In this document: positions 37,883 through 47,027 of the stretch, in pieces
Layout: each line of letters starts with the position of its first letter
How positions within the stretch are numbered: the first letter of the stretch is position 1
Assembly (NCBI GenBank): GCA_002457215.1
Contig: NTJZ01000002.1
Coordinates: 248,001-312,000 of the forward strand
Direction of reading: 5' to 3'
Source of the DNA: OM182 bacterium MED-G28
Lineage (GTDB): Bacteria; Pseudomonadota; Gammaproteobacteria; Pseudomonadales; Pseudohongiellaceae
DNA: 64,000 nt
Program-made: the position numbers and the translations under genes
The notes under the pieces: model-generated
Told to the model about the DNA's origin: nothing
Seen by the model: only the letters and a program-made list of their open reading frames with translations
Databases searched by the model: none

Positions 37883-38785
37883 TCAGTGAATTCGACTCAC
37901 AATATAGGTGGCTATGTCCCTAAGATTATTGGCAGAATTAGAAAACTCCCCAAGGGATTGAATTGCTTTTTCTGTCAACTCTTTAGCTTTATTTTTCGCC
38001 GCTTCCAGGCCTAATAAACTCACATAGGTGGGTTTTGACTGAGCGCGATCGGACCCTTGTGGTTTTCCAAGCGTTTTTGTATCACTAGTTTCATCGAGAA
38101 TATCATCTTGGACTTGGAAAGCGAGACCGATATTTTCTGCATATAGCACAAGTGCCTCCATTTGATTGTCTGTAATTTTTTCGTTACATAGTGCACCTAA
38201 ACAAACGCTGGCCTTGATTAATGCTCCAGTCTTTAATCGATGAATTGTTTCCAGATTCGAAAGATCTATAGCGTCACCACTGGCTGCAAGATCCAATGCT
38301 TGACCACCTGTCATCCCGGAGATACCGGCCGCAACGCTCAATATAGAAATCATTTTTAATTTAGTTGCGGGAGATAATTCTTGGTCTTGTTCAGTCAAAC
38401 ATTGAAAGGCGAGAGCCTGTACTGCATCTCCAACAAGAATCGCCGTAGCTTCACCATAGGCTTTATGTACACATGGTTTGCCTCTGCGCAGATCATCATC
38501 GTCCATAGCAGGAAGATCATCATGAACGAGTGAATAACTGTGAAGAAGTTCAACGGCGCAAGCGGCAGAATCTGCCGTTTTGATTTGCGCGCCGACCGCT
38601 TTTGCGCTGGCATAAACCAACACGGGCCGGATTCGTTTGCCACCGTCAAGGCAGGCATAGCGCATTGCCTCCAACAATTTATGACTCGGTATTGATTGCG
38701 AGAGAATTTGTTTTAAAGATTGATTAACCCGTGTTTGACTTTGAACCAAAAATTCATCCAAAATTTGAGAATGTTGTACGGTCAT
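37883..38785 (-). CDS. ispA: Farnesyl diphosphate synthase (polyprenyl synthetase)
   Basis: 300 residues. The first aspartate-rich motif HDDLPAMDDDDLRRGKP near 91-107 and the second, QVQDDILDETSD near 226-237, are intact. It makes geranyl and farnesyl diphosphate from IPP and DMAPP for quinones and undecaprenyl carriers. Starts eight bases after the xseB stop. Confidence 0.95.
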   Translation of the reverse strand: MTVQHSQILDEFLVQSQTRVNQSLKQILSQSIPSHKLLEAMRYACLDGGKRIRPVLVYASAKAVGAQIKTADSAACAVELLHSYSLVHDDLPAMDDDDLRRGKPCVHKAYGEATAILVGDAVQALAFQCLTEQDQELSPATKLKMISILSVAAGISGMTGGQALDLAASGDAIDLSNLETIHRLKTGALIKASVCLGALCNEKITDNQMEALVLYAENIGLAFQVQDDILDETSDTKTLGKPQGSDRAQSKPTYVSLLGLEAAKNKAKELTEKAIQSLGEFSNSANNLRDIATYIVSRIH

Positions 38786-38793
38786 GAGATGGC

Positions 38794-39033
38794 TTATTCG
38801 TCGTCCTTAAATTCCAATTCTGTTGTATCACCGTTTTCGCTAATGAGCACCTGGACTTTTTGTTCTGCCTCTTTGAGAGCTGCTTGACATTCTCGAGTGA
38901 GTTTAATTCCCTTCTCAAATGCTTCGAGTGAATCTTCCAAGGTCAAATCGCCTTCTTCCATGGAAGAAACTAATTCTTCAAGTTTTTCCAGTGCTTTTTC
39001 AAAATCAAAGGATGCTTGCTTCTTCTTAGTCAT
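38794..39033 (-). CDS. xseB: Exodeoxyribonuclease VII small subunit
   Basis: 79 residues, the normal size. FEKALEKLEELVSSMEEGDLTLEDSLEAFEKGIKL in outline matches the helical hairpin of XseB that binds XseA. The XseA gene is not in the window. First gene of the xseB-ispA-dxs operon, divergent from the oligopeptide transporter. Confidence 0.94.
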   Translation of the reverse strand: MTKKKQASFDFEKALEKLEELVSSMEEGDLTLEDSLEAFEKGIKLTRECQAALKEAEQKVQVLISENGDTTELEFKDDE

Positions 39034-39299
39034 AAACCCACGCCATTAGTATAAAGCTTCTTTTAAATAGAATTGTAAACACAAAAGGTTAGATAGTCAG
39101 AGTATAAGGGAATTGGATTCTAAAATAGCCTCAAAATTACTTAAATTTACCTTAATAACTATAAGACGGGAAAGCCTAGCTCTTTAACTATTTTGATAGA
39201 TGCACATCTTGTTGCCCAGGAGGCTGTGGGGTATGCTCTGGAGGAGTGTTGACACACTTTTCATCTAAAGAAACCTTGATAATAATTAAAGTGAAAGTC

Positions 39300-40985
39300 A
39301 TGAATAGAAATGGAAGTAATGGAGGTTCAGCGGCTAGATCGTTGGCTTTATATGCAGCATATGTTTTGTTAGCAGTGGCGATACTGATTTACATTTTGGC
39401 TTTTTTTGCGGGCAATACTGGAATTGCTATAAATGGCGGAGCAATAAATGAAGAAAGAAATAGTATAACGATCGCTTTGTCAGAAGAACCTCCACAATTA
39501 GATTCTACCAGGTCGACCGATGCGGTAAGTTTTGTGGTGCTAGCGCACACAATGGAAGGATTGATTGCTTATGATCAAAATGATCAGCTCACGCCAGGAG
39601 CAGCAGAACGTTGGGAGATAAGGGACGACGGTGCAACATTCTGGATCCGAGAAGAAGCGACTTGGAGTGATGGTCAGCCAGTAACCGCTCATGATTTTGA
39701 GTTTGCCTGGAAGCGGGTTCTTGATCCAGATACCGCAGCACAATATGCATTTATTTTGTATCCAATTAAGAATGCTGAAGCAGTGAATCAGGGAGATCTT
39801 CCCAAGGAAATGCTAGGTGTTCGAGCAGTGACAGATTTAGTTTTAGAAGTTGATTTCGAACGACCGACTCCCTATTTTGATAAACTCGTTGCATTCAATA
39901 CTTATTTTCCACTTCGCGAGGATTTTTTTGAAAGCACTAATGGCCGTTATGGTGCTGACGCTGCAATGCTTCTGTCTAATGGCCCTTATATTTTGACTGA
40001 ATGGGTTCATGGCGCCTCAATGGTGTGGGAAAAAAACCCCTATTATTGGAATAGTGAGAAAGGGCTTCTGGATGAAATTGTAACTGCGTATATAACAAAT
40101 GATGCAAATGCAAATCTTAACCTTTTTAAAGATGGTCAGATCGTGCAGACAGGGCTTACGGCTCCTATGTTGCCAACTGCAATGGAGCAAAGATGGCAGA
40201 TAGATAGGTTTATGGATGGGACACTATTTTTCTTAGAATTTAATCACCGGGAAGATCGTGTTACTGATAATTTGAATTTTAGGAAAGCTTTGTATTTCGC
40301 GCAGGACCCATCGGAACTTGTTTATAAAGTCTTGAAGGAAGCAAGCTATTTACCAGCAGAGAGTTTATTCCCAATATGGATTCAGGGTCTTCAAGGAGCT
40401 TTCCGTAAAGAATATCCTCTACCGAAACATAGTTTGGATTTGGAAAAAGCGCGGGAATACTTAGACTTGGCCCGACAAGAATTAGGTCTTGAAGATTTTC
40501 CACCAATTATTTTATTGACTGGAGATTCGTCTTTGTCGTTGCTTGCTGCAGAATACTATCAGGAACTTTATAAAAAGAATTTAGGTCTGGAATTACGCAT
40601 TGATGCTCAAATTTTCAAACAGCGTTTGGCAAAAATGACTTCAGGAGATTTTGATATCGTAATGGCGGGATGGGGCCCAGATTATTTTGACGCACTGACT
40701 TTTGGAGATTTGTTTGCTTCTTGGAATCTTAATAATAGAGGTCGATACCAGAGCGAAGAAATGGATAATCTTGTGAGAACAGCACAATCCGAGCTAGACC
40801 CTCAAAAACGGATGGATGCGTTCGGTAGTATTCAGGAATTGATTAATTCAGATGTCGTTATTATTCCTATGTATGAGCGAGGTGTTTCTTTTGTTGTAGA
40901 CCCTCGATTAAAAGGTTTCAAGCGGAGATCAGTTGGCCCTCAAGTTGACTATAACTATGCTTACATAGATTCATCTCAGAACTAG
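39300..40985 (+). CDS. Oligopeptide ABC transporter substrate-binding protein, membrane-anchored
   Basis: About 561 residues, OppA/DppA class II binding protein. The body has ITIALSEEPPQLDSTRSTD, a WSDGQPVTAHDFEFAWKRVLDP block and NGPYILTEW, all typical. Unlike most OppA proteins it has neither a cleavable signal peptide nor a lipobox; instead a hydrophobic span near residues 17-39 (YAAYVLLAVAILIYILAFFAG) probably anchors it in the inner membrane. Start taken at ATG 39300; the frame is open from 39246. First gene of a five-gene transporter. Confidence 0.88.
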   Translation: MNRNGSNGGSAARSLALYAAYVLLAVAILIYILAFFAGNTGIAINGGAINEERNSITIALSEEPPQLDSTRSTDAVSFVVLAHTMEGLIAYDQNDQLTPGAAERWEIRDDGATFWIREEATWSDGQPVTAHDFEFAWKRVLDPDTAAQYAFILYPIKNAEAVNQGDLPKEMLGVRAVTDLVLEVDFERPTPYFDKLVAFNTYFPLREDFFESTNGRYGADAAMLLSNGPYILTEWVHGASMVWEKNPYYWNSEKGLLDEIVTAYITNDANANLNLFKDGQIVQTGLTAPMLPTAMEQRWQIDRFMDGTLFFLEFNHREDRVTDNLNFRKALYFAQDPSELVYKVLKEASYLPAESLFPIWIQGLQGAFRKEYPLPKHSLDLEKAREYLDLARQELGLEDFPPIILLTGDSSLSLLAAEYYQELYKKNLGLELRIDAQIFKQRLAKMTSGDFDIVMAGWGPDYFDALTFGDLFASWNLNNRGRYQSEEMDNLVRTAQSELDPQKRMDAFGSIQELINSDVVIIPMYERGVSFVVDPRLKGFKRRSVGPQVDYNYAYIDSSQN

Positions 40986-41026
40986 AATTGGGTAATTCTA
41001 GCGAAAAAGCAAACGACTAGGTTTAT

Positions 41027-41962
41027 ATGTTTTTATTTGGATTTAAACGTTTACTTCAGGGCGTGGTAACAGTCTGGTTTATCGCTACTGCTACATTTTT
41101 TGCTATGCATAATGTGCCAGGTGATCCTTTGCTTAATGAGCGAGCAGGAAGTGAGGCAATAAAAGCAAACCTTGAATCTAAATATGGCCTAGATCAACCT
41201 TTAAGTACCCAGTATTTTATTTATCTACGAAATTTGTCTAGGGGTGATTTTGGAATTTCTTTCACACAAGAAAATCGCGAGGTAAATGATATAATCCGAG
41301 AACACTTCCCTGTCTCTGCCATTCTTGGAATTCTTGCCATTGTATTCGCAGCGACAGGTGGAGTTTTATTCGGAGCTCTTACCGCTCTTTATCGCAATAG
41401 ATTGCCTGACTACATTATTATGATTCTTGTGATACTAGGTATTTCTGTGCCTAGCTTCGTCATTGCTGCAATGAGTCAATTGATGCTTGTCGGAATTAAT
41501 AATATGGCCGGGTCGACAATCTTGCCGGTAGCAGGATGGGGCACTATTTTGCACATGCTAGTGCCAGCCCTCGTGCTCGGTCTGGGCACTATGGCGTATC
41601 TTACGCGGTTAATGAGATCGTCTATGTTAGAAATTATTGGTTCAGATTATATAAGAACCGCTAAATCAAAAGGTGTGCCCCCTCCACGCATATTTGCCAA
41701 ACACCAACTTCGTAATGCGATCTTGCCAGTTGTTACGGTATTAGGACCTTCGATTGCCGCTATTACTACCGGCGGCTTTGTTGTTGAGCTAGTGTTTGCG
41801 ATACCGGGTCTAGGCAGATATTTCGTTCAGGCTGTTCAGCAGTTGGATTATACGGTGATTATGGGTACTACAGTATTCTATGGAGCTTTTTTGGTTTTTA
41901 TGGTCATCTTGGTTGATATTCTTTACGGCTTTATAGATCCTAGAGTTAGATTAGAAAAATGA
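41027..41962 (+). CDS. oppB: Oligopeptide ABC transporter permease OppB-like
   Basis: 311 residues, six-span permease. The N-terminal FKRLLQGVVTVWFIATATFFAMH, the PGDPL loop, and the EAA region YIRTAKSKGVPPPRIFAKHQLRNAILPVVT near 205-234 that contacts the ATPases are all standard for OppB/DppB. It overlaps the oppC-like gene by four bases (ATGA), giving coupled translation. Confidence 0.92.
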   Translation: MFLFGFKRLLQGVVTVWFIATATFFAMHNVPGDPLLNERAGSEAIKANLESKYGLDQPLSTQYFIYLRNLSRGDFGISFTQENREVNDIIREHFPVSAILGILAIVFAATGGVLFGALTALYRNRLPDYIIMILVILGISVPSFVIAAMSQLMLVGINNMAGSTILPVAGWGTILHMLVPALVLGLGTMAYLTRLMRSSMLEIIGSDYIRTAKSKGVPPPRIFAKHQLRNAILPVVTVLGPSIAAITTGGFVVELVFAIPGLGRYFVQAVQQLDYTVIMGTTVFYGAFLVFMVILVDILYGFIDPRVRLEK

Positions 41963-43323
41963 CTAATCTAACCTCTACAGATTTTGAGCCAATTCGTCAT
42001 GCTCAGGAAATCCAAGGTATTTCTCGCCCGTCTTTGTCTTATTGGCGCGATGCATGGATTCGGCTAAAAGCTAATAAAAGGGCTGTCTCCTCACTTTTCC
42101 TAGTTATAGGTTTGCTTCTATTCACCATAGTTGGTCCTATCGTGTGGAATGTAGATCCAGCTCTCCAGGACTTGGATCAGGTCGGTCAACCGCCAGGCAG
42201 CGGGCGTTTGGCAGTAATTGTAAATGAATATGAACCATGGGCTGGGGAATCTGAAGCTATAGGAACTGGGTTACGCTTGGCGGAAAATGCAACGACTATG
42301 GCTGTCAGGCTGAAATGGGATAATTTATCTAGCGCTGTTGGATACCGAATTTACCGAAATATTTTCCCCGTTGGGCCGGAGCGAGCATACGGAATTCCAC
42401 TGGCAGAATATTTTGATAATACTGTACTGTATTTTGAAGATCGTCTCGATCTTAAGCCAAGGCGTTACTACTATTCGGTAGTTCCTATAGACGCGACCGG
42501 AATTCTTCTTGATGGATACCAAACTATTACAGTTGATGTTTTAAGGGTTACGACTTTAGCTGAAGTAGAGTCTCAAGGATTATCTGCGGCAAATATTAAT
42601 TTGGAAATCGGTGATAGTGTCAATTTAGCTTTACACCCTTTAGGTACAGATTATTTGGGTAGAGATATGCTTGCTCGGCTAATGGCGGGGGCGAGAGTAT
42701 CCTTGTTTATTGGTATCGGTGCACCTTGCCTATTTATATTATTCGGCATCGTTTATGGCAGTATAGCTGGTTTTCTTGGGGGTAGAATTGATCAAATTAT
42801 GATGCGCTTTGCTGACTTTGTTGTAGCGTTGCCTTTTCTATTATTTATGATTCTTTTTAAAATAGCATTTGGAATCGGACCAGGAGAAAGTGGTATTTTC
42901 CCAATGCTGGTAGCCTTAGTTATCTTAATGTGGCCTGCTACGGCAAGATTAGTTAGAGGGCAAATATTACAAATTAGAGAACAAGGCTATATTGGAGCTT
43001 CCCGCCTGTTAGGCGCTAAGACAAACTATTTAATATTAAGACATATGCTACCTAATACTCTTGGCGTAGTATTAGTGACAATAACGTTTGCGATACCGGG
43101 TGCAATATTCATCGAGGCATTTCTCTCTTTTATCGGAATGGGCGTTGCTCCGCCAACCCCTTCATGGGGATCGATGTCAAATGAGGGCATTAAGAACATG
43201 CTGACATCGCCGCATGAACTTATTTTACCGGCAATACTTATTAGCGTTACAGTCTTAGCTTTTAATCTCTTGGGTGATGGATTACGTGATGCGCTTGATG
43301 CGCGACTGAGGAACCAGGAATGA
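41959..43323 (+). CDS. oppC: Oligopeptide ABC transporter permease OppC-like with FN3-like insertion
   Basis: 454 residues, about 150 more than usual OppC/DppC. The first span (about 43-63) and DPALQDLDQVGQPPG are normal, as are HPLGTDYLGRDMLARL at about 226-241, the EAA loop (GASRLLGAKTNYLILRHMLPN) and the rest of the permease. Between residues about 80 and 225 lies an extra periplasmic domain. Its middle, AVRLKWDNLSSAVGYRIYR through RRYYYSVVPIDATG, reads as a fibronectin type III fold. Flanking genes and overlaps are regular, so the insertion is not a frame artefact. Role unknown; possibly docking of the anchored binding protein. Confidence 0.9.
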   Translation: MTNLTSTDFEPIRHAQEIQGISRPSLSYWRDAWIRLKANKRAVSSLFLVIGLLLFTIVGPIVWNVDPALQDLDQVGQPPGSGRLAVIVNEYEPWAGESEAIGTGLRLAENATTMAVRLKWDNLSSAVGYRIYRNIFPVGPERAYGIPLAEYFDNTVLYFEDRLDLKPRRYYYSVVPIDATGILLDGYQTITVDVLRVTTLAEVESQGLSAANINLEIGDSVNLALHPLGTDYLGRDMLARLMAGARVSLFIGIGAPCLFILFGIVYGSIAGFLGGRIDQIMMRFADFVVALPFLLFMILFKIAFGIGPGESGIFPMLVALVILMWPATARLVRGQILQIREQGYIGASRLLGAKTNYLILRHMLPNTLGVVLVTITFAIPGAIFIEAFLSFIGMGVAPPTPSWGSMSNEGIKNMLTSPHELILPAILISVTVLAFNLLGDGLRDALDARLRNQE

Positions 43324-44369
43324 GGGGGCAAAAAAAATCCAGGATCGGCTCTAAATTGCTTGAGGTTAGAAACCTTGAAGTTGAATTTGATACATATGGA
43401 GGAATTGTTAAGGCTGTTAGAGGTGTGGATTTTTCTGTTGATAGTGGTAAGACTCTGGCAATAGTGGGTGAATCTGGTTGCGGTAAGTCGGTTACTGTGC
43501 AAAGTATGATGGGTTTAATACCTATGCCTCCAGGAAGGATTACATCGGGGTCAGCTTTGTTAAGGGGCCAAGAAGTTTTGGGAGATACGATAATTGAAGG
43601 GAAAGAGATCAGGGGTGCTGAGATAGGCATGATATTTCAGGACCCTATGACATCCCTGAATCCGACTATGACTATCGGAAATCAAATTGCTGAGCCACTG
43701 CAGATTCATCGTGGATATAGTTATCGGCAGGCATTTAATGAAGCCATTAACTTACTGGATATGAGCAAAATTCCAGAAGCCGCAAAGCGCGCCAAACAAT
43801 ACCCCTTTGAGTTCTCCGGTGGCATGCTACAGCGAGCCATGATAGCGATGGCAATTTCATGTAAGCCATCAATTTTGGTTGCTGATGAACCCACCACAGC
43901 TCTAGATGTAACAATACAAGCACAAATTCTGGACCTGATGCGTGATCTTCAGAGTCAAACAGGCATGGCGATTATTCTCATTACTCATGACCTTGGAGTT
44001 GTTGCAAGGATGGCTGACGAAGTTGCAGTCATGTACGCAGGTAAAATTATCGAACATGGAACTGTTGAAGATGTGTTCTATCGTTCAGCACATCCTTATA
44101 CTCTTGGTTTGCGTGCTGCAATGCCTACTAATGATCCGGCAAATCAGCACCAGCTTAATCCGATAGAGGGAAGTCCTCCAGACCTGTTTTCACCACCTCC
44201 TGGTTGTGGATACTGCGCGCGATGCCCTTGGGCGATGTCGATATGTCACAAGAGTCATCCAGAGGATTATTATCTTAATAGTGGTCATTATAGCCGTTGT
44301 TGGTTGCATCACAACGACTCCAAAATCAAGCCTAATCAACTTTCTTTCAGTGAAGAAGTCCGTGGTTAA
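43320..44369 (+). CDS. oppD: Oligopeptide ABC transporter ATP-binding protein OppD-like
   Basis: 349 residues. Walker A GESGCGKS near 50-57, signature FSGGM near 165-169, Walker B ILVADEPTTALD near 185-196. The C-terminal oligopeptide/dipeptide domain carries the cysteine set CGYCARC...C...C (about residues 299-334), the pattern that binds an iron-sulfur cluster in DppD-type proteins. Starts in an ATGA overlap with oppC and ends overlapping the start of the second ATPase gene. Confidence 0.92.
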   Translation: MRGQKKSRIGSKLLEVRNLEVEFDTYGGIVKAVRGVDFSVDSGKTLAIVGESGCGKSVTVQSMMGLIPMPPGRITSGSALLRGQEVLGDTIIEGKEIRGAEIGMIFQDPMTSLNPTMTIGNQIAEPLQIHRGYSYRQAFNEAINLLDMSKIPEAAKRAKQYPFEFSGGMLQRAMIAMAISCKPSILVADEPTTALDVTIQAQILDLMRDLQSQTGMAIILITHDLGVVARMADEVAVMYAGKIIEHGTVEDVFYRSAHPYTLGLRAAMPTNDPANQHQLNPIEGSPPDLFSPPPGCGYCARCPWAMSICHKSHPEDYYLNSGHYSRCWLHHNDSKIKPNQLSFSEEVRG

Positions 44370-45336
44370 TCATTTGGAAGTTCCTATTTTAGAAACGCAG
44401 AATCTAACCCGTTATTTCGATATAGGAAAAAAGCAAGTTGTTCATGCTGTAGATGGAGTGAGTATTTCTGTTGGCGAAAAAGAAATAATGGGACTGGTGG
44501 GAGAGAGTGGCTCTGGTAAGTCCACTCTTGGCAAGACCATACTGGGGTTGCACAATAAAACGTCCGGCAGCGTCAGTTTTCGCGGTCAAGCTCTACCTCA
44601 GAAATATCAATCGAAAGATTTTCAGAAATGGTCTAAGAAAATGCAGATGATATTTCAGGATCCATATTCCTCTCTAAATCCAAGGATGACAGTTGGAGAG
44701 ATTGTTGGAGAGGGCTTACGTCTGCATTCTGAAAGTGATGCCGTGAAAGTTAAGGAGCGAGTGGCTGATTGGCTCAGCAAAGTAGGGTTGCAGGCAGATC
44801 ATATGTCGCGTTATCCACATGAATTTTCAGGAGGCCAACGACAAAGAATTGGGATTGCCAGAGCACTAATTCTAGAACCAGAGTTTATCGTTTGTGATGA
44901 GCCTATTTCAGCTTTGGATGTTTCGGTTCAGGCACAGGTAATTAATTTACTGGGTGAGCTTAAAGAAACAATGGGGCTTACTATGTTGTTTATTGCCCAC
45001 GACCTTTCTATGGTTCGATACGTTAGCGATCGAATGGCGGTTATGTATCTTGGCTCATTGATGGAAGTGGGGAAAGCCAATGAAGTGTACTTCGATCCCA
45101 AGCATCCTTACACAGAGGTACTTATTGGATCAAATCCAGAGCCTGACCCAAAAGTGGAAAGGAACCGGCCGTCGACGGCGATTCAGGGAGAGATTCCATC
45201 TCCAGTGAATGTGGCTCCAGGGTGCCGCTTTGCTAGCCGTTGTCCGAAAGTAATGGAGGTGTGTTTACAAACTACGCCCGAGCTTCTTCCTCTGAAAGAC
45301 ATCGATCGTAGCGTCGCTTGTCACCTTTACCTCTAA
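44362..45336 (+). CDS. oppF: Oligopeptide ABC transporter ATP-binding protein OppF-like
   Basis: About 324 residues. Walker A GESGSGKS near 47-54, signature FSGGQRQR, Walker B FIVCDEPISALDVS, and the C-terminal CRFASRC...C...C pattern. The frame is open back to 44206 inside oppD, but homologues begin near PILETQNL, so a GTG at 44362 (or GTG 44350, TTG 44374) is the likely start, eight bases before the oppD end. It pairs with OppD to power peptide import. Confidence 0.9.
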   Translation: MVNHLEVPILETQNLTRYFDIGKKQVVHAVDGVSISVGEKEIMGLVGESGSGKSTLGKTILGLHNKTSGSVSFRGQALPQKYQSKDFQKWSKKMQMIFQDPYSSLNPRMTVGEIVGEGLRLHSESDAVKVKERVADWLSKVGLQADHMSRYPHEFSGGQRQRIGIARALILEPEFIVCDEPISALDVSVQAQVINLLGELKETMGLTMLFIAHDLSMVRYVSDRMAVMYLGSLMEVGKANEVYFDPKHPYTEVLIGSNPEPDPKVERNRPSTAIQGEIPSPVNVAPGCRFASRCPKVMEVCLQTTPELLPLKDIDRSVACHLYL

Positions 45337-45417
45337 CAAATAGGTAGTACATTTGTTGTGCAAGCAGTAATTGTGATCTGCTGTATTATTGCAATATGGT
45401 AAGAGTCGAGAGATTAA

Positions 45418-46935
45418 CTAGTCAGAGTTATCAAGTTCCCGCACGATTTCGGTTAATCCTCTGAAATCTGTCTTGCCACTGCCCATTCGTGGGAATTCAG
45501 CAATTGTCACATATTTTTTAGGTAGAGCAAGATTAGGAATTTCTTCGCTAAGTTTTTTTACGATCGCTTGCTGATCGATGGCGGTATTTGTCACTGCTAC
45601 GATTTTTGAGCCACGTTTTGCGTCTGGGAGTTCAACTACGCAGCACTCAATTTCTTCAGGGGTTACATTATTCAGACTTTCTTCGACCATAACTAAGGAG
45701 ATCATTTCACCGCCAATTTTTATAAATCGTTTCAACCGGCCTTTGTGCCAAATATAACCATCCTCGTCCAGGTAGCCGAGGTCACCTGTATCGTACCATC
45801 CAGACTTAATCCTTAAGTGGGTTTCCTCGATGTCGTTCAGGTATCCCTGCATGACACCGTCCCCTTTCACCAATATTTTTCCAGTCTCTCCGGCAGAGCA
45901 TTCTTCACCCGTATCGATATTTTCAATCTTAACTTCAGTTCCAGGAATTGGAATACCAATACTTCCAGGTCTGTTTGCATCTCTCGGATTAACCGATATC
46001 ACCGGGGAGGTTTCTGTCGTGCCATATCCTTCAAAAATTTCAAGATTATGCTTTTCGCGGTAGAGTTCTCGCAGAGCCTCTGGACATTTATCTGCGCCAG
46101 AAACAGTTAGTTCCACGCTTTCAAAATCACCCGCCCTAGACTGTCGCGCATAACCTTCTAAAAATAATGGTGTGCCAACTAGTAGTGATGGCCTGTCGTC
46201 CTTAATTATTTTTGCAATTGTTTTAAATTCAAGTGGGTTCGAATAAGTTATCGAAGTCATACCTAAACATAATGGTGTCCAGAGGTTTATTGTTAGACCA
46301 AAGACATGAAAATAGGGTAATACAGCAAGCAGATTATCCATACCGTAGATGTTCATCATGCCTGAAAATGAATCTATATTAGATAATAAATTTTTTTGAG
46401 TTAGTTGTACTACTTTCGGGTCTTTCTCGCTGCCACTGGTAAATAGTACTACCGCTGGCTTGTTCAAGTCATGGGATCCAGAAACCCGTTTTAACCATGA
46501 AGTGGGCATCTTGGATTTAATCAATGCCAGTAATTGCTCCGAACGACTAAGATTTTCAAGAATATCTTCGATGAAAACCATATCTGGCAGTTCGGCACAC
46601 CCAGTTTTTTCTAAAAGTGCGCGTGCCGTTATGATTTTTCTAAAATCACATTTCTGCTGTGCATAGAGGCAGTTTTTTTCTGCACCAGTTGAGTAGTTAA
46701 TCATAACCGGCGTTTGATCAGCAAAGATTGCGCCCAGTATCGCTAAAGCACCACCTGCGGAGGTCGGAAGCATAATGCCGATTCTCCCCCGTTCAATCTG
46801 TCGGAAACGTCGGGCGAGAATTAGCGCCGCAATAAGTGCTCGAGAATAGGTGACATCCCGACCTGTAGTGCGATCTATGATCGCCAACTTATCGGGATTT
46901 GCACGTGCTGTATCTATAAATCTGTGTTGCAGCAT
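45418..46935 (-). CDS. AMP-dependent acyl-activating enzyme (acyl-CoA/ACP synthetase)
   Basis: About 505 residues, ANL superfamily. Motifs: VLFTSGSEKDPKVVQLT (AMP loop), GYGTTETSP, YDTGDLGYLDEDGYIWHKGR, and the catalytic Lys in GSGKTDFRG near 488. The layout resembles the C-terminal acyl-ACP synthetase half of Aas, so a fatty acid is the likely substrate, with CoA, ACP or lysophospholipid as final acceptor. Start taken at ATG 46935 (HRFIDTARANPDKLAIID follows); the frame is open to 46971. Stands alone. Confidence 0.82.
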   Translation of the reverse strand: MLQHRFIDTARANPDKLAIIDRTTGRDVTYSRALIAALILARRFRQIERGRIGIMLPTSAGGALAILGAIFADQTPVMINYSTGAEKNCLYAQQKCDFRKIITARALLEKTGCAELPDMVFIEDILENLSRSEQLLALIKSKMPTSWLKRVSGSHDLNKPAVVLFTSGSEKDPKVVQLTQKNLLSNIDSFSGMMNIYGMDNLLAVLPYFHVFGLTINLWTPLCLGMTSITYSNPLEFKTIAKIIKDDRPSLLVGTPLFLEGYARQSRAGDFESVELTVSGADKCPEALRELYREKHNLEIFEGYGTTETSPVISVNPRDANRPGSIGIPIPGTEVKIENIDTGEECSAGETGKILVKGDGVMQGYLNDIEETHLRIKSGWYDTGDLGYLDEDGYIWHKGRLKRFIKIGGEMISLVMVEESLNNVTPEEIECCVVELPDAKRGSKIVAVTNTAIDQQAIVKKLSEEIPNLALPKKYVTIAEFPRMGSGKTDFRGLTEIVRELDNSD

Positions 46936-47027
46936 GATTGCATATTCACATAAAACCCTTGCTTGGAACAAGCTTCAAGGGATGCTAGAGTAAATCGATC
47001 TATAGATAGGAATTCGGGAAAAACGTT

